From Rachycentron canadum (taxonomy: Eukaryota > Chordata > Actinopteri > Carangiformes > Rachycentridae), in NCBI GenBank assembly GCA_038496675.1, contig CM076654.1, forward strand, positions 13,609,981 through 13,673,980: 64,000 nt of DNA, in the 5' to 3' direction. The position numbers were made by a program, and so were the translations under genes. Under the pieces are notes generated by a model that saw only the letters and a program-made list of their open reading frames with translations, did not search any database and was not told where the DNA came from. The stretch's first letter is position 1. Each line of letters opens with the position of its first letter. This document shows positions 51,501 to 62,981 of this stretch, piece after piece.

Positions 51501-54500
51501 AGTTTGCTGTGGAAAGACATTGCAGTTTCCTTAGGTACTTTTGTTGCTGTCAAATTTAAGAAAATCCCACTCACAAGGTGATGTAACCTCCCACATCTTT
51601 CTTTTCTTTCCTTTTCTCATCTGTCTACTAGTTATAAGAAATAATCTATTAATACAAAAGGAGTTAGTTAGCAGAAATATCTCAGGAATATTTAAGCACC
51701 TGTTGAATCTAAATGGTCTTATTCTTCTTGTTGATACCAGTGTTATTGTTTATTTATTTTCATTTCTGCTTTTTGCTTGTTTTCCATCCATCAGACTGCT
51801 GAGTCTGCTCATGATTGCGTCTTTAACTCTGACCCCAATTGCTCATGTCATGTGAGCCTGCTCAGAACATCAGGAAATGTGGGCAATATGTTGAGGTGGC
51901 CTTTTTGTGGTTTTAGAGATCATTATTCTCACATGATTGAGTGCTTTTATCACACTGCTATGATAATCTTACATAGCTATTATTCTACATTTATTTCATA
52001 TGCCTCACTGTTGCTACACGAGATTGTTTGCTGGAATGGACTAGGCTGTATGTTTTGCATCGATGCTCTATCATTTTCCTCTCAAGTCCTTGTATATGGT
52101 ATATGTTTGGTGCATGTGTGCAAGCATTGCAGTTTGATTTGAAAAGGTTTGATTATATGAAGGCAAAGAAGGGTAACGGAAACAGGATGCACTGATTATG
52201 TACTGCAGGAGAATAAAGAAAACATGGACACAACATTAAAAATGCAACTTTTAGTTTGGAAAAAAGGTCAAAAATAAATAAAACATTAGACAAGCACACA
52301 TCGCCAGAACTCGTTTACAAGGAGTATAACCTTTATTTTAAGCCTCACAGCATTGATAGCTAATATTTTCTTGCTGAGGTGCTGATATTGGCAGTGTGAA
52401 CCTAAATAAGAAGGAATACCACAGACGCACAGATACATTTGCATATTTTATTCAGCTATGCTTGAGCAAGCAAACTGTCTTTATCATGGTATCTGTCACA
52501 GTAAAAAGCTTTAAGCATCTGCTTTCTTTCCTTTGTTATTAAAAACAGTCTGTTGACAGCAAGATAACTTCATATGTGTATCAGCACAGCTGACATGTTG
52601 ACAGCCTGAAATAAATGTGAAATGGATGTTTAGATTTTCTTCAGCAGAGATTTAAAATAGAGGCTCTTTAAAGATGTGCTGCACTGTGAGAAATACTTCT
52701 CCTTGAACGAAAACCAGTTTTTCTTTTCCATTTAGGTTTTGTTTGATTAATTAATTTAATAGGCCTGAAGGATAAAAACCAATTAGCGTCCAGTATTTCT
52801 GTGATTATGCTTTCCTGTACTGCAGTAATACCTAATCAAAGGTATCTGAAAGAACAAAATCCAAGTATGAAACAATACCAACTTGCAGTGAAAGAGAGCA
52901 GCAGCTCGTCTCTGTTATTGAGATTTATGGCCTATCCATCAGACCAGAGAGAAGAACCAAGGTTAAAGGTCATCATCACACCGCAGGGATGTGAGTGCTG
53001 CTATTGGTTCAGTACTCTGGCGGGTCACAGCCTCAGCAGGCTGGAGGAAAGTCCCAGTGGGATCTCTTCATCAGGGTTCAGTGAACAGAGGCCAAGCGGA
53101 TGCAAGCTGTACTCAGTAACTATAACACTAGAGTACATACTGATTCTTTTTCCCTGTTGATGAATAACACTTTGGTTTACTCTGTCTGTTTCAGATGGCA
53201 GTGCCATTTTCAAGGGGTGTTTTCACCGGCCGGACAACGTCACATTAGCACTTCCTTTCAGTACAGTCATCCAAAACATGTCTGTGGACAAATGTGTGGA
53301 CATGTGCACAGAAAAGGTGAGGGAATTGTGCATTTGTGTATTGTACATTTGCACTTGAGGGTGCGTTTGCAGGGTATAATGGCAGCTGTATTTCAGGAGA
53401 AGTCGCTGGCCGTGCTGGCTGGAGAGCGATGTTACTGTGGGTTCCCGACACCTCTTTTCTCCCTTCATGAGCTGGAGGATGAGGACATGTGTCTTCATCG
53501 CTGCCACGGGGAAGAGTTTGAGAGCTGCGGGAATGATGAGTACTTTGTGGTTTACCAGACGCAGGTTCAAGGTAAAGTTTGGCAGCTTACATCTTGCCAC
53601 CGCAGTCACAGACACAACAACAGCCATGTGAGGGAGCTTAAGACTGAGCCACTTTTGTGTTCAGGAAATACAGGCCCATTGATTAGGTAGACATGACTCG
53701 TATAAGCCAGTATGACCAATATAAATTGATCCAACAGTAACACAGTGCATATACAGAGCTGGTCTCAACACACAGTAAATAGTATGTTGGCAGCATTTAT
53801 CAAATACAAATCACAGTGCTGCAAGTTCTGCCTATATTTTACAGGCTACATTTTTATTTACAATTGTATTTTATCTTAATTCAAGTGTAATACATTGCAT
53901 GTTTTTAATGTGATTTTAATTATTTATCATATCATATTTTAGGTAAGGGGGCAAAACATCCTCTATCACCATACTGTTGTTGCAGCATTGATCTGTGTTG
54001 TTATAAAGTCATTTGATAAATTGAAATTAATGTCTTTTTCTGGCTTATTCACCTGCCAGTGAAGTTCACTGTTTACAACTGTCATCTCACATTTACTCTT
54101 ACTGTCATCTTTAAGAACTGTGTTTTTATCATGAAGCTGAAAAATGTCTTACTACAGATGTATCAAGTCTTTTGAAAACAAAAAAACTAACAACAAAATG
54201 ATTAAGTAAAAAACATTATCTGATAAATCAGATTTTTTTTTTAATATCATTGTCAAGTATTAGTCAGTTTCTAGTTTATGTGTTTTTGAGAGTGTTTCTT
54301 CTACACAACAGGCAGCTGGAGTTTCCATCAGAAAAACTACAGGGCCCAGGAAACAAGAAGGGATATTTTGAAGCTGTGAAACAAAAACTCAAAAACAAAA
54401 GCATCATGAAGTGAACTTCTAGATTTTGTATTCTCAGAAATCTGCACATATTGTCCATCTCTCTTTTCTAAACTGTCCAAAAATCTAAACCAAAATTAAA

Positions 54501-57500
54501 TTAATGTCACTATGTGGGCAATATTATTCCTACATTTTTGAGGAACAGGGATAAACCAAGCTAACCCATATACAACAAACATAACATTATGACATAGCTA
54601 CATCTCTGTGTCTGACCTTTTCTCTGTCTGTAATTATATGTTAAAAGTCTTTCCCACCACCCCTGGTATTACAAAACATAATAAGGAGGAAGTGCCTGAC
54701 TCTTCAGTATCTGCTTGATTGTTTTGAGCAGCCTGCATTGGAAGTACTGCCTACACAGATCATGCCCATGTTTATCACTGCAGAATTTCTTTACATGCAA
54801 CAAATCAATAAAATAGCATGTTGTATTTGTGTTTTGCCAGATAACCGCTGCATGGACCGACACTTCCTCCCCACTCGTGCTAAGCAGCTGGTGGCCCTCG
54901 CCAGTTTCCCCGGGGCTGGCAACACCTGGGCTCGCCACCTCATAGAGCTCGCCACTGGCTTCTACACTGGCAGCTACTACTTTGATGGCTCCCTTTACAA
55001 TAAAGGTAGGCCTCAGCATTTATCTGACATGATTCACAAACATATTAACATCATGCGAACTGAACATGCTCATAGTGGGACATCATTGTTTCACAGGATT
55101 TAAAGGGGAGCGTGACCACTGGCGGAGTGGGAGGACGATCTGCATTAAGACACATGAGAGTGGCAAGAAGGAGATTGAAGCCTTTGACTCCAGCATCATC
55201 ATGATCCGAAACCCCTATAAGGCCCTCATGGCAGAATTTAACAGGAAATTTGGCGGCCACATTGGGTTTGCCTCCCAGGCCCATTGGAGGGGAAAAGGTG
55301 AGTAAAGGAAGACAGTGAGTAATGTTAATGGAATGGATGCAAACATACAGAAAGACCTTTATCAAACTAATCTTCCAAGGACATGTTTCATTTTCAAACT
55401 GACTGTATGTGTAAGTATGTGCAAAACAACAATCTTTCATTCCTTGTTCCACTGTTTTACTCTTAATCACCACTCACCTTCCAGACATACAATGCAAAAG
55501 GAAAAAAAAACTGAACTCTAGTTGATAAATGAAATTGCTCCATTGTAATATGGTAATATTTAAACTCTGTTTATTTTAAATATTTTCTCTGAGAAGCAGA
55601 AATTACCAAATGTTGGTTAGCAGAGAACCAACAGGGTACTTGAATAATTAAGTATAGAGGTGTTTGGTTTGACACTATAAACCTTTTCTGAGTATTAAGT
55701 TTTACATTTAATGAGAACACACAAAAAACATTTCTAGGCTATCAGGCAAGCACTTGTTTTAAGAAATGAGAAATGAAACAAATTCATCAGCCCACAGTAT
55801 TTTAGTCTTTGACGACTTGTGATCACACTAATCATAAGTTGTCCATCAGCTGAAAGCAGCTTGTTATTCAGACCAACATGCTAACTGTTGTTATGAAATG
55901 TAGTGTGTATATGTGCTGTATGTATAGAAAACGGTTTCATTTATCATAGAAAGTTCTTACCAGCCGTGATGATTAAACACTTTGTCTTAGTGGTTTGGCA
56001 TTTCTTTTGTGGGAAGAATAATGAGAAGATGGATGATGCTCCTCTGTCTGAATGATAAATATGACACTAAGAGCAAATAGCTGGTTTGCTTCGCCTGGTT
56101 TTTCAACAATATAACAACAGAATCTGCTGACCATCAGCCTAAAACTGAATCTAGAAAATAAACATCATTATCAAACCGACTGTTCGTTAAAACAACATTG
56201 TACTGTAATTAATACACCAATTAAATCAGTGGGTTTTGTAAATATATCTAATGATATGTCTTTGCTACAAAGAGCATGAAGACATGATTCGCTGCCTTAT
56301 TTTTTTTGTCTTAGTAGGGCCATTTTCTTATAATTATCTGCTACTTCTTTATTTTTTACTGTGCAAACTATTTTTATCTTTGTTTGTAGAGCCTTTGTGT
56401 TACAGTGCATGCTTGCGTATCCACTGAACTTCCTTTTAAGATTAGGCTCAAGAAGTAAAGACAAATCATCCTAAGCTTCATTTAATTGGTAGTTGATATA
56501 GTTAATATACTTTATTAAGAAAGTGCTGTGTGAAGTGATGTTACACTTTTAATGATTTAATTTGTGTTGTAAATGTCTCTTTTATAATGACACAATCAAA
56601 TTAAACTTAAACTCTATTGTTTATATATATTCTATACCCCTTGCTAAAATATCTTTATATTTATTACCTCTATACATCCACCTTGGTTGCCATGGCAGCC
56701 AATTTCGTCTTGTCAGCGAATGGTCTCACTGAGTTTCTGTGAGGTTTAATCGAATTTCCAGAGGCTGGAGAGTTGCCGACCCAGCAGTTGTCTCTCTTTA
56801 TGGAAACATCAGCACATTCGCCCTGCCACGGCCAATGAATGTTTGTTCCTTGTGTTGTTGGGGAAATAACGCAATGACATCAGTACAGAGAAAGGCTTTT
56901 TGACAGCTGCCACTTTGAATACAAGAGAGAGGCTTCGGTCTTAGAGGCAGTGTGACATTGTGTCTTGGGGCCCCACATGTACAATTTGATGTGCTCACCT
57001 CTGCGGAGGGACACTGTGGGGCTCGGATGATGTTACAGACACTGATGCCTTCCAGTGTGGCCCCATAAAGTCAACTCAGGGGCAAGTGTAACTTATTTTA
57101 GAGGGCATGCCATACTACAAAGCACAGTCTGTTATTTTCCAATGTTATCTGGTGTATTCAGTTAAAGGCGCTTACATAGCCCCTTTATTTTGTTTTCGGA
57201 AGTTAAACCTCTGCTAACAAGAACATAAGCTTCTTAAATAACTTTGACCACTTCAAGATCAGCAGAACAGGATGTCCTCATCTTATTTTAAGTTCTGATT
57301 TCTTTTGAAAGCCTGATAAGAAGGAGAACAGTCTGGGCAGAGATGCAGTTCCTCAGTTTTCTGTACAGCTGCTTGAGCTTTTTAGATGCAGCATATAATA
57401 TTCTGTCCGCTCTGGTACTAAAATTGCCTCCCTCATTGCTTTCCGAGACAGCACTGCGAAATCAGCAGGCTTTAAACTTTAACGACAACCTCTCCTAGCA

Positions 57501-58913
57501 GTAAAGACGCGTGCTAATGCAGCACAGCTCCTGCCAGCCACTGCTTTTATGGGCCAGTAGATTATCAATGAGTAAAAAGTTGCAAGCAAAGGGTTTTCCA
57601 GCATCTTCTGCAGTTTGATTGACAACCAAGAATGTTCATTTACCTGTCCAGTCATTTCACAAGTGACTTAATGAAACCTTAAGAAGATCTTTAAAGCCCA
57701 ATGACATCAGTATTAGGTTGTCATGACTCTCACTTCTTCTTCATTCAGTTTTCACATTCCTTGTTTAAACTCTATATTTATTCTATTTCACTTCTTCATT
57801 TTTGCATTTTATTGCTACTTTGTTTTAAGATCAGGGCCTGTATTGATGAATTAATCTGGTAAAAGGGAAAGCCACTTTTACCTAAGTAGAAAAAAATTTC
57901 TCACAACGTAAAAATATTCACTCTGCAGTTGCTGTTTTCAGTCATTTGTAATTGCCAAAGGTCCATCAATTTATTACAGGAGCAGACAACAAGAATAAAG
58001 CATTCATTTTGTTTGCAATTACTTTTCTTACATTTTCATTGTCTGTATTTTGTTAGTGGGGGCCTTGTTGTCCTCTTTGTTATATATCTCCGGTTCCAGC
58101 AGCTGTTGGATTGTTGTTAATTTCAGTTGATAATATTAGATACTTGATAATAAGTTTGCATGCAAATAAAAGAATAAACAATAATAATAATAAATAATAA
58201 TAATAAAAGCAATTTTAGAAATAAAGTAAAACCTTGTGTCAGAAAGAATAACTCTGCTCTAAGTATGGATGCAATTATTCGTGTGATCATTTGAGAGCTG
58301 CTCTTAAACATTACTCCTACACTTCACTATAATTAGGACTAAGTGGTTTGATAGATGTGTTTTATTTATAGTTTTGCAATTAACTTTTTGCTGTGTAATT
58401 CTTAAAAGGTAAACTTGGGTCCTTCAGATTTCTTCAATAAGACAAACTGAGTGGTTATGTGCTTGTTCTCTCTCCCATATTTCAATTTACATTTGTTGAG
58501 AGGATTGGCACCTGTAAGTCTTTGTTATATCATTTTTTTGTGCTCTCATTTCTCCTGCAGAATGGCCTGAGTTTGTGAAGAACTATGCCCCTTGGTGGGC
58601 CTCCCACACATTGGACTGGTTGAATTATGGGAAAAATGTCCACGTGGTCCACTTTGAGGACCTGAAGAGGGACCTGTTCTCCCAGCTCAAGGGGATGGTC
58701 CAGTTTCTGGGTTTAAAAGTTTCTGAGGACCGCCTGCTCTGCGTTGAGGGCCAGAAAGATGGAAACTTCAAGCGATCTGGGCTGCGAAAACTTGAATACG
58801 ACCCATATACAAGTGAAATGCGAGCAAACATCAATGAACTGATCAGAACAGTAGATGCTGCCTTGAAGAAAAGGAACATGTCTGGAGTTCCAGAGGAATA
58901 TATGCCAAGATGA
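45055..58913 (+). CDS. wscd2: WSC domain-containing protein 2 (sialate O-sulfotransferase family), complete coding region in 8 exons
   Basis: Golgi-type II membrane protein; WSCD1 and WSCD2 are described as sulfotransferases acting on sialic acids. Coding exons: 45158-45548, 48579-48693, 50912-51096, 53195-53316, 53397-53571, 54841-55005, 55097-55297 and 58561-58913. All have GT/AG borders and agree in phase, giving 568 residues (human protein about 565). ATG 45158 is chosen because MAKALLKIQRYFRRKPVRFF matches the family start and no in-frame upstream ATG exists in the exon (acceptor at 45054). Layout: short basic cytosolic tail, signal anchor (about 21-40), stem, WSC domain 1 (about 131-225, Cys-rich), WSC domain 2 (about 233-328), then sulfotransferase (about 340-568). 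The 5'-phosphosulfate loop LASFPGAGNTW lies at about 349-359 and the 3'-phosphate motif IRNPYKALMAEFNRK begins at about 421. No breaks are seen. Identity is firm from the whole-length match I recall with WSCD2 and from the cmklr1 neighbour. Confidence 0.96.
45549..48578 (+). other. wscd2: wscd2 intron after the first coding exon
   Basis: About 3 kb. It contains a short CCCA tandem at 47615-47637 and no other feature I can support. Confidence 0.7.
47615..47637. repeat. (CCCA) tandem repeat
   Basis: Run of C followed by CCCA units within a wscd2 intron. Confidence 0.85.
48579..48693 (+). CDS. wscd2: wscd2 exon: first half of WSC domain 1
   Basis: Acceptor after a T12 tract and CCAG; donor AAAG|GTATGA. 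Encodes AKYIGCYVDDTQRRALRGVS and FFDYKKMTVFRCQDNCAER, very close to the mammalian protein. Confidence 0.95.
49110..49985. mobile_element. Decayed Tc1/mariner-type transposon copy in wscd2 intron
   Basis: Begins ACACTATATGGCCAAAAGTA (49111-49130), the terminal sequence of an abundant fish Tc1/mariner family as I recall it. Inside are worn pieces of the C-terminal part of a Tc1-like transposase on the + strand. Near 49350-49390 GAGCTTGACGGGCCTGCAGA corresponds to the W-P-A-Q-S-P-D-L-N-P block, with Gly instead of Trp. Near 49740-49880 ACACCTTTGGGATGG, GTGGCTGAATGGGAT and CCCAGAAGAGTGCAGG correspond to the LWDEL...VAEW...PRRV stretch. About 300 unrelated bases (about 49400-49700) sit between these blocks. 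The right end is eroded. No intact frame remains. Confidence 0.7.
50912..51096 (+). CDS. wscd2: wscd2 exon: second half of WSC domain 1
   Basis: Acceptor CTCCTCCAG and donor CGCT|GTGAGT. Encodes GYMYAGLEFGAECYCGHKIQ and the Cys-rich remainder with LCGGANRLSIYRLELSQESA. Confidence 0.95.
51097..53194 (+). other. wscd2: wscd2 intron between the two WSC domains
   Basis: About 2.1 kb, AT-rich. Several open frames of 60-120 codons occur, without codon or homology support. I see nothing further. Confidence 0.6.
53195..53316 (+). CDS. wscd2: wscd2 exon: start of WSC domain 2
   Basis: Acceptor CTGTTTCAG and donor AAAAG|GTGAGG. Encodes YGSAIFKGCFHRPDNVTLAL and NMSVDKCVDMCTEK, with NVT and NMS sequons. 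The following intron is only 80 bases. Confidence 0.95.
53397..53571 (+). CDS. wscd2: wscd2 exon: rest of WSC domain 2
   Basis: Acceptor TATTTCAG and donor TTCAAG|GTAAAG. Encodes EKSLAVLAGERCYCGFPTPL through FESCGNDEYFVVYQTQVQ. Confidence 0.95.
53572..54840 (+). other. wscd2: wscd2 intron before the sulfotransferase exons
   Basis: About 1.3 kb of AT-rich sequence with no recognised feature. Confidence 0.7.
54841..55005 (+). CDS. wscd2: wscd2 exon: sulfotransferase start with 5'-PAPS loop
   Basis: Acceptor TTTTGCCAG and donor TAAAG|GTAGGC. Encodes DNRCMDRHFLPTRAKQLVAL and the SFPGAGNTWARHLIELATGF phosphosulfate-binding region. The next intron is 91 bases. Confidence 0.95.
55097..55297 (+). 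CDS. wscd2: wscd2 exon: sulfotransferase core with 3'-phosphate motif
   Basis: Acceptor GTTTCACAG and donor AAAAG|GTGAGT. Encodes FKGERDHWRSGRTICIKTHE and the IIMIRNPYKALMAEFNRKFG motif. Confidence 0.95.
56686..56699. promoter_or_regulatory. RFX X-box-like site GTTGCCATGGCAGC
   Basis: One mismatch from the palindromic X-box GTTGCCATGGCAAC bound by RFX factors; the wider GGTTGCCATGGCAGCC is near-palindromic. It lies in the last wscd2 intron. Function is unproven. Confidence 0.35.
58180..58207. repeat. (AAT) microsatellite
   Basis: AAT units with one interruption in the last wscd2 intron. Confidence 0.9.
58561..58913 (+). CDS. wscd2: wscd2 last coding exon: sulfotransferase C-terminus
   Basis: Acceptor TTCTCCTGCAG. 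Encodes EWPEFVKNYAPWWASHTLDW, VHFEDLKRDLF and KDGNFKRSGLRKLEYDPYTS, ending GVPEEYMPR at TGA (58911-58913). The end matches the mammalian WSCD2 C-terminus as I recall it. Confidence 0.95.
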
Positions 58914-60160
58914 TACATGTGATCACTTCACCTCCTCACTTGTTTGGACTGTTCTTTCAATAGGTTCTGCACCATGTTTTGTAGGATCACATTATTTAAA
59001 TAGTTTCTTCAATTTTACCTATTTTTCTGAAAATTCATGTAGGAAGAAGCTGTAATAAGAAAATGTCTTACCCTCCAATTTAATTTTTTTTATTCATCTT
59101 TTTTTTATTTATTTTCATAAACTTCAGCAGCTTCATGCATGAATAGAAGAGACTGTTTTGGTTGGGGAATTTTGTTTTTCTCTTTGGCTGAATGAAAAGA
59201 ACAAAAAGCACTTCTTATCCTGCTCTATGCACATGTGTTGTGTAGGCATGTGCACATGCCTTAATAACAAGAAGGTACAATAGCTGTGACAACAGGGATC
59301 TGACTGTGCTGGGTGAATTGTTGCCAGCAAAAAAACACTTGACCCAAAAGATATAATACAGTACTGCACAGTAGGTTGTATGAGCTTATTTTACACAAAA
59401 GAATAACTGTTCTGAGAAGTCAAAACATAAACATTTCTGCTGCTATCACAGTTACAGACAAATACTATTTTATATGTTAACTTCACTGAAAACCTAAAGA
59501 CTTAAGCCCTTTGTTAGGGGGAAAATGCAATATGCAGGCTTTAACTACCTGATGATGATGATACTGTGTGTTTCCAAGTTTTTGTAAGTTATTCAACTTA
59601 CTGTATGGAAGATAAATCATGTTTTTGATGATGAAGAGGTAAAGAACTCAATTCTCAACTCCTCATATTCAAGAAGACAAACTATCTGTCTTGAAGGCAC
59701 TGATTCATGGAGAGAAGAGGATTTATCTCTACAGCATTTATTTGTCTCTGGCCTGCAGTGGACACGTTGACTTATTTGGTTGTGAATATCTTTTCTTAAC
59801 ACTGGACTTGATGCAGAAATCCAAAAAGCACTCTGCTGTGCAACACTTGCCCCAAAGATAAATGAGAAAAAATTAGGCATTACACTCATGTTATAGGCTG
59901 GAGTTAACTTTGGTAGTAGTGCTCATTATAGATTTATTTTTAGTTAATCATACTGAATGTGAAAACTTTTTTTATCGCTTTGTTGTAAGGACATAAAACA
60001 GTTAAAGCTGGTGTTAATTTTACTCTTCATATTTGAAAAAATAAATCTCCACAAAAGTGTGAAAAATGCTCAGATTTTATAAGCAGCACGTCTTATAAAG
60101 GAACTCAATGCTATGCCATATGGATAAAAACAGACAAATAAATGAATAAATAAATACACA

Positions 60161-60263
60161 TGTATATATATATATATACGCCCACACACATACATACATA
60201 CATACATACATACATACTCATATATATGTATATATATATATGTATATATATATAAAATATATA

Positions 60264-60297
<34 letters not shown>
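60161..60297. repeat. Composite TA / CATA / TG microsatellite
   Basis: Successive tracts of TA, CACA, TACA/CATA units (60190-60217), TA, TG (about 60264-60280) and TA again. It gives Tyr/Ile/Val-rich spurious open frames on the minus strand. Confidence 0.95.
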
Positions 60298-60553
60298 AAA
60301 CACTGGTGACTGAGAGACATAAAACATTAACTGGCTTCCATTTTCAATATAATATAAATATATTTTTATAGTGTGTGCTGACACATCAAAAATATTTGTA
60401 TTGCAACAAGCAAATGGGAGATGTTGTTTCTATTTTTAACACATGCTTTAAACTTTATTGGCTCTCGCTTTCATTGACAAGCAGGCACTTTCTGAACGTA
60501 GGTGTTATATTTGAATGTATTTTCTATGGAATGAATGTAACGTGATAAGCCCC

Positions 60554-60559
60554 AATAAA
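60554..60559 (+). terminator. wscd2: Candidate wscd2 polyadenylation signal AATAAA
   Basis: Exact AATAAA about 1.64 kb after the wscd2 stop codon. Confidence 0.4.
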
Positions 60560-60919
60560 TGAGTACAATGGATAAGTTGCTATGGCCTACTCTTTTTACA
60601 AAATGAAATGACAAGTTAAAAGGTGATGTGTTTTTGAAGAGCAAAGAAAATACAGATCTCTCCAGGCTCCTCTGCTAAACACATTACGCCATATGCCATA
60701 GAGTGAATAAAAGCAGTGTTTTAGTGTTATGATTCTCCAATTAATGTGTAATAGACCCTAACATATGTAGGTTGTTTCATGGTCCAGTGTGCATGCCTCA
60801 TATGTAAAGCACAGGTAAGGTTCAGCAGCCAAGAAATAAACACGACCACAAGTCTATGGCCACATCAACAGTTCTGTGATGGTTAGGGCTAAATGCTAAC
60901 ATTTTCACAGTGCCAACAT

Positions 60920-61010
60920 GCTAATGTTTAGCAGGTATAATATTTACCATGTTCACCATCCTAGTTTAGCATGTTAATGCGCTGATATTTTCTAATTAGC
61001 ACTAAACTGA
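60920..61010. repeat. Dispersed teleost repeat, longer copy
   Basis: Shares the GTTTAGCAGGTAT...TTCACCATC block with 8331-8374 and continues with TAGTTTAGCATGTTAATG and CTAATTAGCACTAAAC, the pattern of a common fish interspersed repeat. Confidence 0.6.
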
Positions 61011-61096
61011 AAATACCAGACACCAGCAGAGGGCAAATTAATATTCGGACCTGATGATAAAATGCAAAGTTAGAAATGTATTTCTGACCACCTTAT

Positions 61097-61330
61097 TAAT
61101 GTAAGTCCAGTCCTCACTCTCTGTTTAGCTTTGTTTTGGTCCCTACCAACATCTGGCTTTAGCTGCTTATCTCTCCACTATGTTCACCAGCTAGTCTCTA
61201 ATCTGACATCTGGTGATGCAGCTGCCTGCTGCAGTTCAATAAAGGCTAAGAGTTAGAAACATAACAACAAAGCTTTGTAGCCTATTGGAAAACCAAAACA
61301 ATGAACTGAAAGTTAAAATCTTAAAAATGT
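61097..61330. repeat. Dispersed teleost repeat B, copy 2
   Basis: Opens with the TAATGTAAGTCCA block shared with 35453-35495, then contains CTCCACTATGTTCACCAGCT, which I recall from the same fish family. Confidence 0.55.
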
Positions 61331-61610
61331 TCTCTCTCAGAGCTGTGTGATAATTTATGAGTAATTCTTGTGTGTCATTTTGAAGAAGCTCAGATTCACA
61401 CGTTATGTAACAAACACTGATTCGTGCAGCTTTAAAGGTAAAATCATTCCAAAACTTCAGTTCCTGTGCCCTCCTCTATTTCAACATCAAAGAAATCACC
61501 AGTGTTGATACTGAACAGGAAGTAAGTGCCTTTACAGTAATTCTTTTCAAAGGGTAATGTTCAACATCATTTTTTGTGTCTCTACACATTCACAGGAAGA
61601 ATAATTGACC

Positions 61611-61653
61611 CTATATAGGTACATACAAAGTGTTACACTATATAGGTACATAC
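61611..61653. repeat. Short direct repeat CTATATAGGTACATAC
   Basis: Two identical 16-base copies at 61611-61626 and 61638-61653, 27 bases apart start to start. Confidence 0.85.
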
Positions 61654-62981
61654 TGTTCTCTATTGACTGCTGGTAATAGGGGTGATATAATTATACTGTA
61701 TACAATATATATACATATATTAGTTCAAGTGAGGTCTCAATGAAATAATCAATGCTGTCTATTAAATGTTGGAGCTTGGTGACATTTTCTGACAAGAAAT
61801 ATAAAATGCCCTAATTCTTCTGACTTATCTCTTTTAAATAATGTTCAACTTCTCACTGCCTTTACCACCGTTTTCCAATCATGACAATGGATAAATTAGA
61901 AATAAATAGTTTTCTCAAGAAGGGATTACTTCATTTATTTGAAGAATATAGCTTCAACATGCTAATAGATTACATTGGACAACACATCAAAGAGCTGGTT
62001 GCAACAGTTACAGTTTCTTTTCAGAAAAAAAAAACAAGAAAAAAAACATTGAAACATTTTTTGTACAAATTACATTCACTTTTCAATTCTTACACAAAAT
62101 ATAAAATTAAAATTACATAAAAAACAAAAATACTCATCAATTCTACAAATGGAAATAACAGTGGTGTGTGTGGTTTGTAGGGCATGGTTTCATGATTGCT
62201 ACACTGAACTGTAAAAAGATGCATTCATGTCACATAACGTCACATAGTGAACTCCTGAATGAATAACAGTTGAGGAGATTATCTCTTTTTCTTATGGATT
62301 CACAGGTTCACAAGAATTAACTGCACTGCACATTCATTTTGCACATCAAATTTACTCACATCTTTGCACTAACTCAACACATTACAGCATTGCAACATTG
62401 CAACACAAAAATAGCTGTGGTGTCAGTAAACTTATGGGTGAAGGGCCAGTTAAGAATTCATATGCATGAAAGAGAAATACCACTCATCAGATCCTCGCTG
62501 GCTTCCCTATTCAGCTTCAAGCTTATCACTTTAGTTCAGAAGTGAAAAAATAATAAAAATAAAATAAAATGTGTGTTTAATACTAAATACACATAAAAAC
62601 ACATTTTATTTTTCAACTAAAACTCATCTCTGTGCTGTTGCTAAAATTTCCTGTAAAGCTGTACACAAAACACTTCCTCTGCTAGATGAAACCGAATCCA
62701 CCCATCCTGCAGTGCAACATGAGCTAAATACATGTTTAGATATTGGCTCAAGTTTGCAGATTATTCAACTATATTATGTGTTTGTGAGCCTAGATTGGGA
62801 GCAGAGATGTCTATGTTGCCAAGGGTAGAAAAGTGCAAGTGTACTGTGTCAGCACAAATTGGATTCATGAGCGTGTTACTGCAATCAGAGGCTTATTTTA
62901 TATCTTCTGTTAATTAATTGCATACTTGAAAACAGCATTTTTGTTACCAAAGGAGTGAGGAATTGGAGTGGATGTCTGACA

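Larger units (their letters stand above)
55298..58560 (+). other. wscd2: Last wscd2 intron
   Basis: About 3.3 kb. It holds an RFX X-box-like site near 56.69 kb, embedded in a less AT-rich stretch (about 56.69-57.06 kb), and an AAT microsatellite near 58.18 kb. No exon is visible. Confidence 0.6.
58914..60580 (+). other. wscd2: Probable wscd2 3' UTR
   Basis: Follows the stop codon without any further splice-consistent exon. An AATAAA at 60554-60559 is a plausible end. Other A-rich hexamers occur near 60.04 kb. The composite TA/CATA/TG repeat at 60.16-60.30 kb would lie inside this UTR. Confidence 0.45.
60581..62981. other. Convergent gap between wscd2 and cmklr1, including the likely cmklr1 3' UTR
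   Basis: AT-rich. It carries copies of two dispersed fish repeats and a duplicated CTATATAGGTACATAC. On the minus strand, TTTATT at 62605-62610 (AATAAA in sense) could end cmklr1. No gene is visible. Confidence 0.6.

Noticed and set aside
53100..53690. Single 196-codon open frame crossing two wscd2 exons
   Set aside because: It reads exon 53195-53316 in the wrong frame and passes through an 80-base intron; only its later part follows the real wscd2 frame.
60181..60217. Regularly spaced short repeats that might suggest a CRISPR array
   Set aside because: Simple tetranucleotide repetition without spacers, in a vertebrate genome.
60070..60384. Tyr/Ile/Val-rich minus-strand open frames
   Set aside because: Products of the TA/CATA/TG composite repeat.
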